From NCBI GenBank assembly GCA_020532185.1, contig JAJBBH010000007.1:1-55374 (forward strand): 55,374 bases of DNA. The letters are read 5' to 3'. Below the pieces are notes generated by a model. It ran no database searches. It saw nothing but the letters and a program-made list of their open reading frames with translations, and was not told where the DNA came from. The DNA is from Candidatus Cloacimonadota bacterium (GTDB lineage Bacteria; Cloacimonadota; Cloacimonadia; Cloacimonadales; WRIO01). Each line of letters begins with the position of its first letter. Within the stretch, counting starts at the first letter, position 1. Made by a program: the position numbers and the translations under genes. This document shows, one piece after another, positions 10,845 through 20,649 of the stretch.

Positions 10845-12046
10845 TGGAATTACTTGCCCCAGCAGGAAACTTTGAAAAAGCCAAATATGCTCTTAATTAT
10901 GGTGCAGACGCAATCTATATTGGGGGAAAACAATATAGCCTGAGAGCAAAGGCAGACAACTTGCAGGATGATCAATTATCCCAGCTTGTTGATTATGCTC
11001 ACGAATTAAACAAAAAAGTCTTTATCACAGTTAATATATATGCTCATAATACTCATCTTGAGGGCTTAGAAAATTATATTAAGCACTTGTCAACATTACC
11101 CTTAGATGGTATTATACTTGCCGACCCCGCAATCTTTATGTTGGTAAAGAAATATGCACCAAATTTACCGATACATATCAGCACACAAGCAAATATCACA
11201 AACTGGCAAACAGTGAAGTTCTGGCAAGAATTAGGTGCTAAAAGAGTTATCTTGGCTCGGGAATTGACTTTTGCAGAAATAAGTGAAATAAGATTAAAAT
11301 GTCCTGATATTGAACTTGAGATTTTTGTGCATGGTGCTATGTGTATCTCATATTCTGGACGCTGTTTAATCAGTGCTTTTTTTAATAATAGACATGCTAA
11401 TTTGGGAGAATGCACGCACCCTTGTCGCTGGAAATATGCAGTAGTTGAAGAAAAAAGAGAAAATGAATTCTTCCCAATAGAAGAAGATCAACATGGCACT
11501 TATTTCTTCAATTCAAAAGACTTATGCTTATGGAATAGACTAAAAGAAATCCATGACTTAGGTATTGATAGCGTCAAAATAGAGGGTCGAATGAAAAGTG
11601 CTTATTATGTCGCAAATGTGGTAAGAACATATCGTCAAGCACTTGATGCTATTGAAAATGAGAAAGAGATTGACCCAAATTGGATTGATGAGCTCGACAA
11701 GGTCAGCCATCGTATCTATACTGAAGGGTTTTTTGCTGGATTTGACTCAAATCAAACCCAACACTATCAAAGCTCATCTTATACACGAGATTGGCAATAT
11801 TTAGGCAATATTATCAAACATGATGAACAATTTGTATGGGTATCTGTTTTGAGTAAATTCTCAAAAAATGAAGAAATATCTTTTGTCTTTCCAGATATGA
11901 GCAATGATTTTAGCTTAATAATTGCTGAGATATATGACGAAAATGACAATCTTATCGAATTTACAAAACCAAATACAATTGTTAAAATACCAGTTAATCG
12001 AATACTAAAGAATTATGGGATACTACGCAAGCAAATAAACGATTAA
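10844..12046 (+). CDS. Peptidase U32 family protein (TrhP/RlhA-like, tRNA/rRNA hydroxylation type)
   Basis: A 400-residue U32-family protein. Several members act in 5-hydroxylation of tRNA or rRNA pyrimidines rather than as classical peptidases. It starts [18 protein letters not shown], the hallmark opening, and has the family signature HGAMCISYSGRCLIS with downstream GECTHPCRWKY, whose cysteines resemble those implicated in iron-sulfur binding in TrhP-type proteins. The SVKIEGRMKSAYYVA block and a small C-terminal beta domain complete the family layout. Its ATG overlaps the rho stop (TAATG), so translation is likely coupled. Which RNA it serves cannot be told from the sequence. Confidence 0.9.
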   Translation: MELLAPAGNFEKAKYALNYGADAIYIGGKQYSLRAKADNLQDDQLSQLVDYAHELNKKVFITVNIYAHNTHLEGLENYIKHLSTLPLDGIILADPAIFMLVKKYAPNLPIHISTQANITNWQTVKFWQELGAKRVILARELTFAEISEIRLKCPDIELEIFVHGAMCISYSGRCLISAFFNNRHANLGECTHPCRWKYAVVEEKRENEFFPIEEDQHGTYFFNSKDLCLWNRLKEIHDLGIDSVKIEGRMKSAYYVANVVRTYRQALDAIENEKEIDPNWIDELDKVSHRIYTEGFFAGFDSNQTQHYQSSSYTRDWQYLGNIIKHDEQFVWVSVLSKFSKNEEISFVFPDMSNDFSLIIAEIYDENDNLIEFTKPNTIVKIPVNRILKNYGILRKQIND

Positions 12047-12062
12047 ACAATAAGGGGGAAAG

Positions 12063-12470
12063 ATGCTTTATCTTGAATGGAACGATTCATTTTCTGTTAA
12101 AATTGATTCAATAGACAAACAACATCAAAAACTCGTGGACTATATCAATGAACTACATAATGCTATGTTGCAAGGCAAAAGCAAACAGATATTGGGAGAA
12201 ATACTTAATAAACTTGCAAGATATACTGTTGAGCATTTTACCTTAGAAGAAAAAATAATGGCAGATAATAATTTCCCTGAATTAGCTTCTCATAAAGAAG
12301 CACACAAAAACTTTGTAAAAAAAGTAGGCGAATACCGACAGGCTTTCGAAGATGGAAAAGTCTTAATGTCGATTGAGATTATGAACTTCTTAAAAGATTG
12401 GCTTACAAATCATATAATGGGAACTGACCAAAACTATTCACAATATCTTGTTTCAAGAGGAGTTAAATAA
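12063..12470 (+). CDS. Bacteriohemerythrin
   Basis: A 135-residue single-domain hemerythrin that binds O2 at a non-heme di-iron centre; in anaerobes such proteins are thought to scavenge or sense oxygen. The full ligand set is visible: His21, His58, Glu62, His77, His81, His117 and Asp122 (in KQHQK, YTVEHFTLEEK, HKEAH and WLTNHIMGTD). No signal peptide, so cytoplasmic. AAGGGGGAAAG precedes the ATG. It sits 16 bases behind the U32 gene inside the rho-mutS run, an odd place that may link oxygen protection with repair (inference). Confidence 0.95.
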   Translation: MLYLEWNDSFSVKIDSIDKQHQKLVDYINELHNAMLQGKSKQILGEILNKLARYTVEHFTLEEKIMADNNFPELASHKEAHKNFVKKVGEYRQAFEDGKVLMSIEIMNFLKDWLTNHIMGTDQNYSQYLVSRGVK

Positions 12471-12483
12471 AAGAGAAAGAGCA

Positions 12484-13545
12484 ATGAAAAGAAAGATATT
12501 TGTCCTCATATTTACATGCTTTGCGTCATCTTTCATATTTGGGGCAACTATACCAGGAATTGAAAATGCCTATCTTGATGGCTCTTTAAATTCAAACCAC
12601 GCTATGCTGATACAAAGCTCAGCTGATCCAGCAAGTCTGTCTGCTTGTAAGCTGTATTATACCGCAAAACTTAATGCAAATATTAATAACTCAATAGCGA
12701 TATATGAACAAGCTTACAAAAAAGACAAACAATCAAAGTATGGTCAGTTAGCATCACTTGAATTAGCAAAAATTGACTTTATTCATCGAGATTTTGAACA
12801 ATCTCTTGAAAAACTAAAAGATTTAAACCTCATCAATGAAAGCCATTACTGGAAAGCAAGGTCATATTTCCAACTAAAAAAATACCCGCAAGCAATTGTG
12901 TCTGTTGAAAACTATTTGCAAACTGAACCCAATGGCGTCTTTTCTCTTGATTTGAATTGTCTTTTGCTCGATATATATTTATTACAGGAAAAAAGATCTG
13001 AGTTTTTAACAGTCAAACAAAAATTAGAAAAATACAGCAATTATAACGACTTTGAGGCATATGCCTTATACAAAGAAGGCTTATTATATAGTCTTGAAGA
13101 AGATTTTGATAAGGCTATTATATGCATGAGAACAGTAGTCCAAAAGCATCCACTTAGTCAGTACAGGGTATATGCAGATGACCTTATTTTAGAATATAAT
13201 AAAAAAACACCGACAGTAGTAAAAGCTCAAGCACCTGCTGAACCTGCTGAAGTTATCCAACCAGAAAATCCCAAAATGAGTGATACAGATATCCCAAACT
13301 TTGCCAATATGGAAAAAGGAAAGCCATTTTTGCAGTATGGTTTGTTTAGCACAAAGCTCGCAGCTACTAATTATCAAAAACAATTGTCAACAAGAGGTGT
13401 AAACACATTTGTCGTTATCAAAATAGTAAGTAATAAAGAGCATTATGCAGTGATTCAAGGACCGTTTACCTCAAGAGAATCCGCCAGTGCTTTTCTTAGC
13501 AATGTGAAGAGCAATAATATTAGTGCTTTCATGCTTTTCCCTTAA
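12484..13545 (+). CDS. Exported TPR-like protein with C-terminal SPOR domain
   Basis: About 353 residues. The start at 12484 gives a clean signal peptide (MKRKIFVLIFTCFASSFIFG); a longer frame from TTG 12448 overlaps the hemerythrin gene and is not preferred. The mature part has helical TPR-like repeats (SKYGQLASLELAKIDF, SHYWKARSYFQLKKYPQA, EDFDKAIICMRTVVQKHP), a Pro/Ala-rich linker (about 245-270) and a SPOR domain (YGLFSTKLAATNYQKQL to HYAVIQGPF). SPOR domains bind denuded peptidoglycan at division sites, so a periplasmic role in envelope growth or division is likely. The arrangement resembles CpoB/YbgF-like proteins. Confidence 0.8.
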   Translation: MKRKIFVLIFTCFASSFIFGATIPGIENAYLDGSLNSNHAMLIQSSADPASLSACKLYYTAKLNANINNSIAIYEQAYKKDKQSKYGQLASLELAKIDFIHRDFEQSLEKLKDLNLINESHYWKARSYFQLKKYPQAIVSVENYLQTEPNGVFSLDLNCLLLDIYLLQEKRSEFLTVKQKLEKYSNYNDFEAYALYKEGLLYSLEEDFDKAIICMRTVVQKHPLSQYRVYADDLILEYNKKTPTVVKAQAPAEPAEVIQPENPKMSDTDIPNFANMEKGKPFLQYGLFSTKLAATNYQKQLSTRGVNTFVVIKIVSNKEHYAVIQGPFTSRESASAFLSNVKSNNISAFMLFP

Positions 13546-13563
13546 TAGTTAGAGGCTAAAAAT

Positions 13564-16218
13564 ATGTCTGATAATAAAAAACTTACCCCCCTGATGCAGC
13601 AGTATTATGATATCAAAAAAGAGCATCAAGATAAAATTATACTATTTAGAATGGGGGATTTTTATGAAACATTTGACGAAGATGCAAAGATTGCCTCAAA
13701 GATTTTGGGTATCACTCTAACCAAAAGAAATAAAAATGATGAAAATGCCCCGTATTTAGCAGGTTTTCCATATCATGCTCTTGATAATTATCTTGATAAG
13801 CTTGTTCAGAGTGGGAGAAAAATCGCTATAGTTGAACAGATGGAAGACCCAAAGCTGGCAAAAGGCTTGGTAAAACGAGGTATCATTGAGATTATCACAC
13901 CAGGTGCAATAATTGATGAAAAACTGATTCCACGCTCTGATAATGTTTTTCTGGCTGTTGTTAATTGGGATAAGAACAGGGCAAAAGCCGGCTATGCTTG
14001 TCTGGATGTCTCTACCGCTGATTTTCTCTTTACAGAGCTTAACCACGATAAATTACATGATGAGATTCTGAGAACAAAACCCAAAGAAATAATAGTCAAA
14101 AACAACGAACTTAAAGCTCTAATAGAAGATTTTAAATTGGAATATCATCCTGCTATAACTATCTACGATACTTGGCATTATGAATATGCTGAAGCAAAAA
14201 AGCTGATCAAAGAACATTTCAATGTTTTTACCTTAGAGAGTTTAGGTGTACAAGATAAGAAGATAGGTATGATTGCTGCCGCTGTTGCTCTGAGCTATAT
14301 TAAGTCTTTACGTACTGAGGATTTAACACATCTCAACACTATCAACTATTATTCTCTCGATGAATATATGCAGATTGATGAAATATCTCGAAGAAATCTC
14401 GAACTATTCCGTTCTATGAGAACAAATGACCGTGAAGCCAGCCTTTTATCTGTCATAGATGAAACACGTACCCCTATGGGAACAAGGCTTTTAAATCATT
14501 ATCTTCAATATCCTTTAATGAGTATAGCTGAGATATCAAACAGGCATAATGCTGTCGAGAGCTTTAAAGAAAACATTGCCTTTACCAGAGACCTGCGTGA
14601 TATCCTCTATGAAATCGGCGACCTTAGTCGCATTATTACGCGACTTGCTACATTGCGTGCTAATGCTCGTGATTTGAATGTCTTGGCATCTTATTTACAA
14701 ACAGCACCCATTATCTATGAGCTACTAAATAAATTCGACAGTGATTTAATTCGAGAACTACAGAGCAATATAAAAAACTATTCAGAAATTGTTGATAAAA
14801 TTAATAAATATATCACTGAAAGCCCTCCTATCACAATTACTGAAGGAAATATCATCAACAATAGTATTCACGATGAATTAGATGAATTAAGACTAATTTG
14901 TCGTGATGGAAAAGGTTGGATAGCAAGGCTTGAAGAGTCTGAAAAACAAAAGACTAATATACCAACTCTAAAGATTGGCTTTAACAAAGTATTTGGCTAT
15001 TATATTGAGATTACAAAACAACATAAAGATAAAGTGCCAGATAATTATATCGCCAAGCAAACTCTGGTGAATGCCGAGAGATATATCTCGCCAATATTAA
15101 AAGAGCATGAATCACGTGTGCTTGGTGCAGAAGAGAGAATCCAAAATCTCGAGCATGAAATATTCTCGAAATTGAGGCTTGAGTTATCTGAACAAGTGCC
15201 TCTTATTCAAGAATATATCTCGATAGTTGCACAGCTCGATGTCTTGTCAAACTTTGCTTTTATCGCACACCAAAATAGATACAATAGACCAATCTTCAAT
15301 CATGACGGCATATTAGAGCTTGAAGATTGTCGACACCCTGTTATTGAAAAGCTGTTAAAAGATGAGCAATTCATACCCAACGACGTTAGTTTAAATGATG
15401 ATGATTATAAGATTGCCTTGATTACAGGACCAAATATGGCTGGAAAATCAACGTATCTCAGACAGATTGGCTTGATTGTCATTATGGCTCAAATGGGTTC
15501 GTATGTGCCCTGCAAATACGCTAATTTGCCTATCTTCGATAAACTCTTCACACGTGTTGGTGCATCTGATAATCTCACCCAAGGACAATCAACTTTTTTG
15601 GTTGAAATGATAGAAACAGCAAATATTCTCCATTCTGCTACCCCTGATTCTCTAATCTTGCTCGATGAAATTGGCAGAGGTACAAGCACCTTTGACGGAT
15701 TATCTTTGGCTTGGTCAATAGTTGAACATATTCACAATAGCCCAAAGATTAATGCAAAGACTTTATTTGCCACCCATTATCATGAATTAACCGAGCTCGA
15801 AAACATATTACCTGGTGTTAAAAACTTCAATATAACTATCCGTGAATGGAATGAACAGCTTATATTTCTGCGCAAAGTCGAGCGTGGCAGTGCCGATCAA
15901 AGTTATGGCATTCAAGTTGCACGATTGGCTGGAGTGCCACAGAGAGTTATTAATAGAGCAAGACAAATATTAAAAAACCTCGAAGCTATCGAGATTAGCC
16001 CTCAAGGCTTGACAGCCAGAATCAAAAAGTCTTTAAATCAAAACCACCAAATGAATATCTTTGATTTAATCGTCGAAGAAACTGAAGAAAAAGATAAGAA
16101 ACTACAAGATATAAAAGAAATAATTCTCGATATAGATATCAATGAGCTGTCGCCTATCCAAGCTTTACAAAAGCTCGAAGAATTAAAGAAATTACTGACT
16201 GATGATGAAAACAATTGA
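13564..16218 (+). CDS. mutS: DNA mismatch repair protein MutS
   Basis: Mismatch-recognition ATPase, 884 residues, full MutS1 length. The N-terminal mismatch-reading motif is GDFYETFDEDA (Phe-x-Glu, about residue 35). Connector, lever and clamp domains follow. The ATPase domain has Walker A TGPNMAGKSTYLRQ (about 621-634), LTQGQSTFLVEM, Walker B LILLDEIGRGTSTFDG and ATHYHEL. The C-terminal helix-turn-helix dimerisation part (GVPQRVINRARQIL) is present. No mutL is in the window. It lies 18 bases after the SPOR gene and its stop overlaps the upstream region of the next gene. Confidence 0.98.
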   Translation: MSDNKKLTPLMQQYYDIKKEHQDKIILFRMGDFYETFDEDAKIASKILGITLTKRNKNDENAPYLAGFPYHALDNYLDKLVQSGRKIAIVEQMEDPKLAKGLVKRGIIEIITPGAIIDEKLIPRSDNVFLAVVNWDKNRAKAGYACLDVSTADFLFTELNHDKLHDEILRTKPKEIIVKNNELKALIEDFKLEYHPAITIYDTWHYEYAEAKKLIKEHFNVFTLESLGVQDKKIGMIAAAVALSYIKSLRTEDLTHLNTINYYSLDEYMQIDEISRRNLELFRSMRTNDREASLLSVIDETRTPMGTRLLNHYLQYPLMSIAEISNRHNAVESFKENIAFTRDLRDILYEIGDLSRIITRLATLRANARDLNVLASYLQTAPIIYELLNKFDSDLIRELQSNIKNYSEIVDKINKYITESPPITITEGNIINNSIHDELDELRLICRDGKGWIARLEESEKQKTNIPTLKIGFNKVFGYYIEITKQHKDKVPDNYIAKQTLVNAERYISPILKEHESRVLGAEERIQNLEHEIFSKLRLELSEQVPLIQEYISIVAQLDVLSNFAFIAHQNRYNRPIFNHDGILELEDCRHPVIEKLLKDEQFIPNDVSLNDDDYKIALITGPNMAGKSTYLRQIGLIVIMAQMGSYVPCKYANLPIFDKLFTRVGASDNLTQGQSTFLVEMIETANILHSATPDSLILLDEIGRGTSTFDGLSLAWSIVEHIHNSPKINAKTLFATHYHELTELENILPGVKNFNITIREWNEQLIFLRKVERGSADQSYGIQVARLAGVPQRVINRARQILKNLEAIEISPQGLTARIKKSLNQNHQMNIFDLIVEETEEKDKKLQDIKEIILDIDINELSPIQALQKLEELKKLLTDDENN

Positions 16219-16226
16219 GGTATGAA

Positions 16227-17228
16227 ATGAAAATATACAGTATTCTTAGATCGAAAACTGCTATACTAATTATTGATCAAACTCTTTTACCACATATGGA
16301 AAAACGTGTTGAGATAAGAGATTATAGAAAAATGATTGAAGCTATCAAAGCCCTCCGTATCAGAGGTGCACCTGCAATAGGTTTAGCTGGAGCTGGAGCA
16401 GCTTGGCTGGCAAGCATAGAATTTGAAAAAGATGAACAGTTTAAACAAAAATTATTAAAAGCAATTAGTGAAATTGAGCAGTCAAGACCCACAGCAGTCA
16501 ACTTGTTTCACGCTCTTAATAAGATAAAAGATATTATTATGACTACACCTGAAGATAAATTAGTCTACGAGATTTATGAATATCTTGATTCGCTTTTTCA
16601 TTATGAGTATGACTCAAGCAAAGCAATGGCTGAAAATGGCTTAAATTATATACCAAAAGAGTTTACTCGATTTCTGACTCACTGTAATACTGGAAGCTTG
16701 GCAACTTATGGCTTTGGAACTGCATTAGGCGTGATAAATAGAATTGCAGAAGAAAGAGAAATTACTGTATTTGTTGATGAGACTCGCCCTCTATTGCAAG
16801 GCTCAAGGCTAACTATGTGGGAATTGCAAAAACACTCTATTCCTGCTTATTTAATAACTGATAATATGGCTGCTCATACTATCAAAGAACACAAAATTGA
16901 TTGTATTATCACAGGTGCTGATAGAATATGTAAAAACGGCGATACAGCTAACAAGATAGGCACCATGAACCTCGCTATTTTAGCAAAGTATTTTAATATA
17001 CCATTTTATATTGTTGCCCCCGAAAGTACGATTGACAGAAGTCTTGATCATGGTAATATGATAAATATTGAACAACGTGCAAGCGAGGAAATCACTCATC
17101 TCAATAACCAACAAATTGCACCTAATAACAGTCAAACTTTCAATCCCGCCTTTGATGTCAGCCCAGCAAACCTTATCACAGCAATAATCACGGAGAAAAA
17201 AGTCTATGAATACCCCTACAAGTTCTAA
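16227..17228 (+). CDS. mtnA: S-methyl-5-thioribose-1-phosphate isomerase (MtnA) or related sugar-1-phosphate isomerase
   Basis: A 333-residue aldose-ketose isomerase of the eIF2B-alpha/MtnA family, which converts methylthioribose-1-P to methylthioribulose-1-P in methionine salvage. Family motifs: IRGAPAIGLAGAGA, SRPTAVNLFHAL, the catalytic Cys in THCNTGSLATYG, ETRPLLQGSRLT, and the catalytic Asp in ITGADRICKNGD. The start at 16227 follows TGAGG at 16216-16220; the longer TTG frame from 16215 overlaps the mutS stop. No other methionine-salvage genes are nearby, so a nucleoside-salvage role cannot be excluded. Confidence 0.88.
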   Translation: MKIYSILRSKTAILIIDQTLLPHMEKRVEIRDYRKMIEAIKALRIRGAPAIGLAGAGAAWLASIEFEKDEQFKQKLLKAISEIEQSRPTAVNLFHALNKIKDIIMTTPEDKLVYEIYEYLDSLFHYEYDSSKAMAENGLNYIPKEFTRFLTHCNTGSLATYGFGTALGVINRIAEEREITVFVDETRPLLQGSRLTMWELQKHSIPAYLITDNMAAHTIKEHKIDCIITGADRICKNGDTANKIGTMNLAILAKYFNIPFYIVAPESTIDRSLDHGNMINIEQRASEEITHLNNQQIAPNNSQTFNPAFDVSPANLITAIITEKKVYEYPYKF

Positions 17229-18345
17229 TGTCTATATAAAAGCAATAAACGAATATAGTGTTGAGCAAATACTTGATTACTATCGCCATATTTTTGAGCA
17301 AGAACCATTTAAGACCAAATTAAATAATGCACAAAGAATACTTCTCAAACCAAATATGTTGGGTGCTCATCATCCAAATAAAGCGGTTACAACTCATCCT
17401 GCAATTCTTGAGGCAATGATTATTTATCTAAAAGAATTAGGTAAAGATATTATCGTGGGGGACAGCCCTGGCGGTATAGTCAGTGCTGAATCTGTTTGGA
17501 AAGCTACTGGTTTTGGGCAAGTATGTGCCAAATATAAAGTCAATCTTGCTAATTTCGGCAAAAGAGGTATCATAACAAAGCAAATAAATGGCACTGATTA
17601 TCATTTTGAAAGATTAATTTTTGAGGTTGATGGTATTATTAATTTGGCAAAGATGAAAACTCATAGCCTAATGCTTTATACAGGCTGTGTAAAAAATTTT
17701 TATGGCTTGATTCCAGGTCTATATAAGTCAGAATTACATAAGCAATTTCCACAGCCAAAAGACTTTGCTCAAGTTATTATCAATGTCTACTCTCATATAA
17801 AAGACAAAGTTTTGTTTAATGTCTTGGACGGCATTGTTGGGATGGAGGGTGAGGGACCCTCTGCAGGCAAACCACGTGCTTTCAATCGTCTATTTATCTC
17901 TGAAATAGCACCTGCTATAGACTATGCTGCTTCCAGAATGATGGGCTTTAAAATACAGCAAATTGATTATATAGATCAATTATTAAAAAATATCAATCTC
18001 AGTATAGATAATATTAAGATAGAGGATGAGTTCAAAGATGATATTCTAACTGATGTTGCTATTAAAGAGGTATTACTCAAAAAACGTTTTTTAGATTCAC
18101 TGCCCTCAGTTATCAAAAAAATCTTCAATCGTTTTTTTGAATATTATCCAAACTTTGAAGATGAGTGTGTTAGATGTGGCATCTGCGTCAAAAGCTGCCC
18201 TGTGCAAGCATTGAGATTAGAAGAAACAGACAAAAAACCTGTATTAGATAAACAAAAATGTATCAAATGTATGTGTTGCCATGAACTATGCCCAATTCAT
18301 GCAGTCACAATCAAAAAATCCATTATTGCCAGACTGTTTTTATAA
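17206..18345 (+). CDS. DUF362 domain protein with two C-terminal [4Fe-4S] motifs
   Basis: A 379-residue protein. The DUF362 region spans about 40-300 (RILLKPNMLG, GDSPGGIVSAESVW, MKTHSLMLYTGCVKNFYGLIPGLYK, GIVGMEGEGPSAGKPR). The tail carries two ferredoxin-like clusters, CVRCGICVKSCP (about 321) and CIKCMCCHELCP (about 352). Family members are cytoplasmic iron-sulfur proteins of undefined function, common in anaerobes. Its ATG lies within the end of mtnA (23-base overlap) behind GGAG at 17192-17195, so it is the last gene of the rho operon. No terminator is obvious before groEL. Confidence 0.87.
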   Translation: MNTPTSSNVYIKAINEYSVEQILDYYRHIFEQEPFKTKLNNAQRILLKPNMLGAHHPNKAVTTHPAILEAMIIYLKELGKDIIVGDSPGGIVSAESVWKATGFGQVCAKYKVNLANFGKRGIITKQINGTDYHFERLIFEVDGIINLAKMKTHSLMLYTGCVKNFYGLIPGLYKSELHKQFPQPKDFAQVIINVYSHIKDKVLFNVLDGIVGMEGEGPSAGKPRAFNRLFISEIAPAIDYAASRMMGFKIQQIDYIDQLLKNINLSIDNIKIEDEFKDDILTDVAIKEVLLKKRFLDSLPSVIKKIFNRFFEYYPNFEDECVRCGICVKSCPVQALRLEETDKKPVLDKQKCIKCMCCHELCPIHAVTIKKSIIARLFL

Positions 18346-18392
18346 TCAAAAATCACAAATAAATAAAAATAATTAAAAATATAATTTTTCAT

Positions 18393-18419
18393 TTGACAGT
18401 TTTTGCATTATATTATAAT
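18393..18419 (+). promoter_or_regulatory. groEL promoter
   Basis: TTGACA at 18393-18398 and a perfect TATAAT at 18414-18419, with a short 15-base spacer. The -10 abuts the CIRCE-like operator, as expected for HrcA-repressed heat-shock genes. Confidence 0.65.
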
Positions 18420-18445
18420 TAGCACTCAATAGTATTAATTGCTAA
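18419..18445 (+). promoter_or_regulatory. CIRCE-like HrcA operator
   Basis: The left arm TTAGCACTC (18419-18427) is perfect. After 9 bases the right arm AATTGCTAA (18437-18445) matches the consensus GAGTGCTAA at 7 of 9 positions. Spacing and position directly over the transcription start region are typical. The degenerate right arm suggests weaker HrcA binding (inference). Confidence 0.85.
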
Positions 18446-18462
18446 ATAGATTAAAAACTTAA

Positions 18463-20109
<1,647 letters not shown>

Positions 20110-20133
20110 TCAACTCTTTAAGAGTAAATATAG

Positions 20134-20162
20134 GGCACAGGGTAAAACCTGTGCCTTTTTTT
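20134..20162 (+). terminator. Rho-independent terminator after groEL
   Basis: Perfect 8-bp GC-rich stem GGCACAGG/CCTGTGCC, 6-base loop, followed by seven T residues. Confidence 0.93.
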
Positions 20163-20551
20163 ATATGTAGATGCAAGTAACTGCTATGCACACTAAATCC
20201 ATTGTCCCATATACGATCATAACCAAAAAAAAGTTCGTATATAAAATTAATCATGAATTAAAGAAGCCCCTCTACTTATATATGCGTCCGAAAATGGGGT
20301 TTTGGAAAAACAATTTTAAACTTTTTTGAAGATTGGCGTGCAGAGCGGCTTTGAAGGTGATTATTTATTATAATAAATTCTTTAATCGAAAAATACAAAT
20401 AATAGATTTTTTCCATAGTATTTATCTTAATTAACAAAAGAATTCCTCGCACCAAAAAGCCAATCAGCATGTTCATAAGCGATATTTATACTTAATTTTT
20501 TGATACTAATTATATGATTATGGTTTATGAGCAGCAAATCAAATAAAACAT
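20163..20551. other. Intergenic stretch without a recognised gene
   Basis: About 390 bases between the groEL terminator and the ABC exporter promoter. A 66-codon minus-strand frame (20276-20476) has no good ribosome binding site and low-complexity composition, so it is not called. No tRNA, repeat array or clear structured RNA was seen. Confidence 0.5.
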
Positions 20552-20577
20552 TTGACAAAATAAGCTCTTAATATAAT
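20552..20577 (+). promoter_or_regulatory. Possible promoter for the ABC exporter pair
   Basis: TTGACA (20552-20557) and TATAAT (20572-20577) are both perfect, but the spacer is only 14 bases, shorter than normal. About 70 bases of leader precede the first start codon. Confidence 0.45.
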
Positions 20578-20649
20578 CATACCAATAGGGCTGGCATAGG
20601 ACTTGCATATAAATTAGAATAAAAATAAAGAGAATAATAAAGGAGAATC

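Noticed and set aside
12448-12483. Longer start for the SPOR protein
   Set aside because: The TTG start overlaps the hemerythrin gene and would place 12 charged residues before an otherwise typical signal peptide.
20276-20476. Minus-strand 66-codon frame in the groEL-ABC gap
   Set aside because: No Shine-Dalgarno, Ile/Lys/Phe-rich low-complexity composition expected from A+T-rich non-coding DNA.
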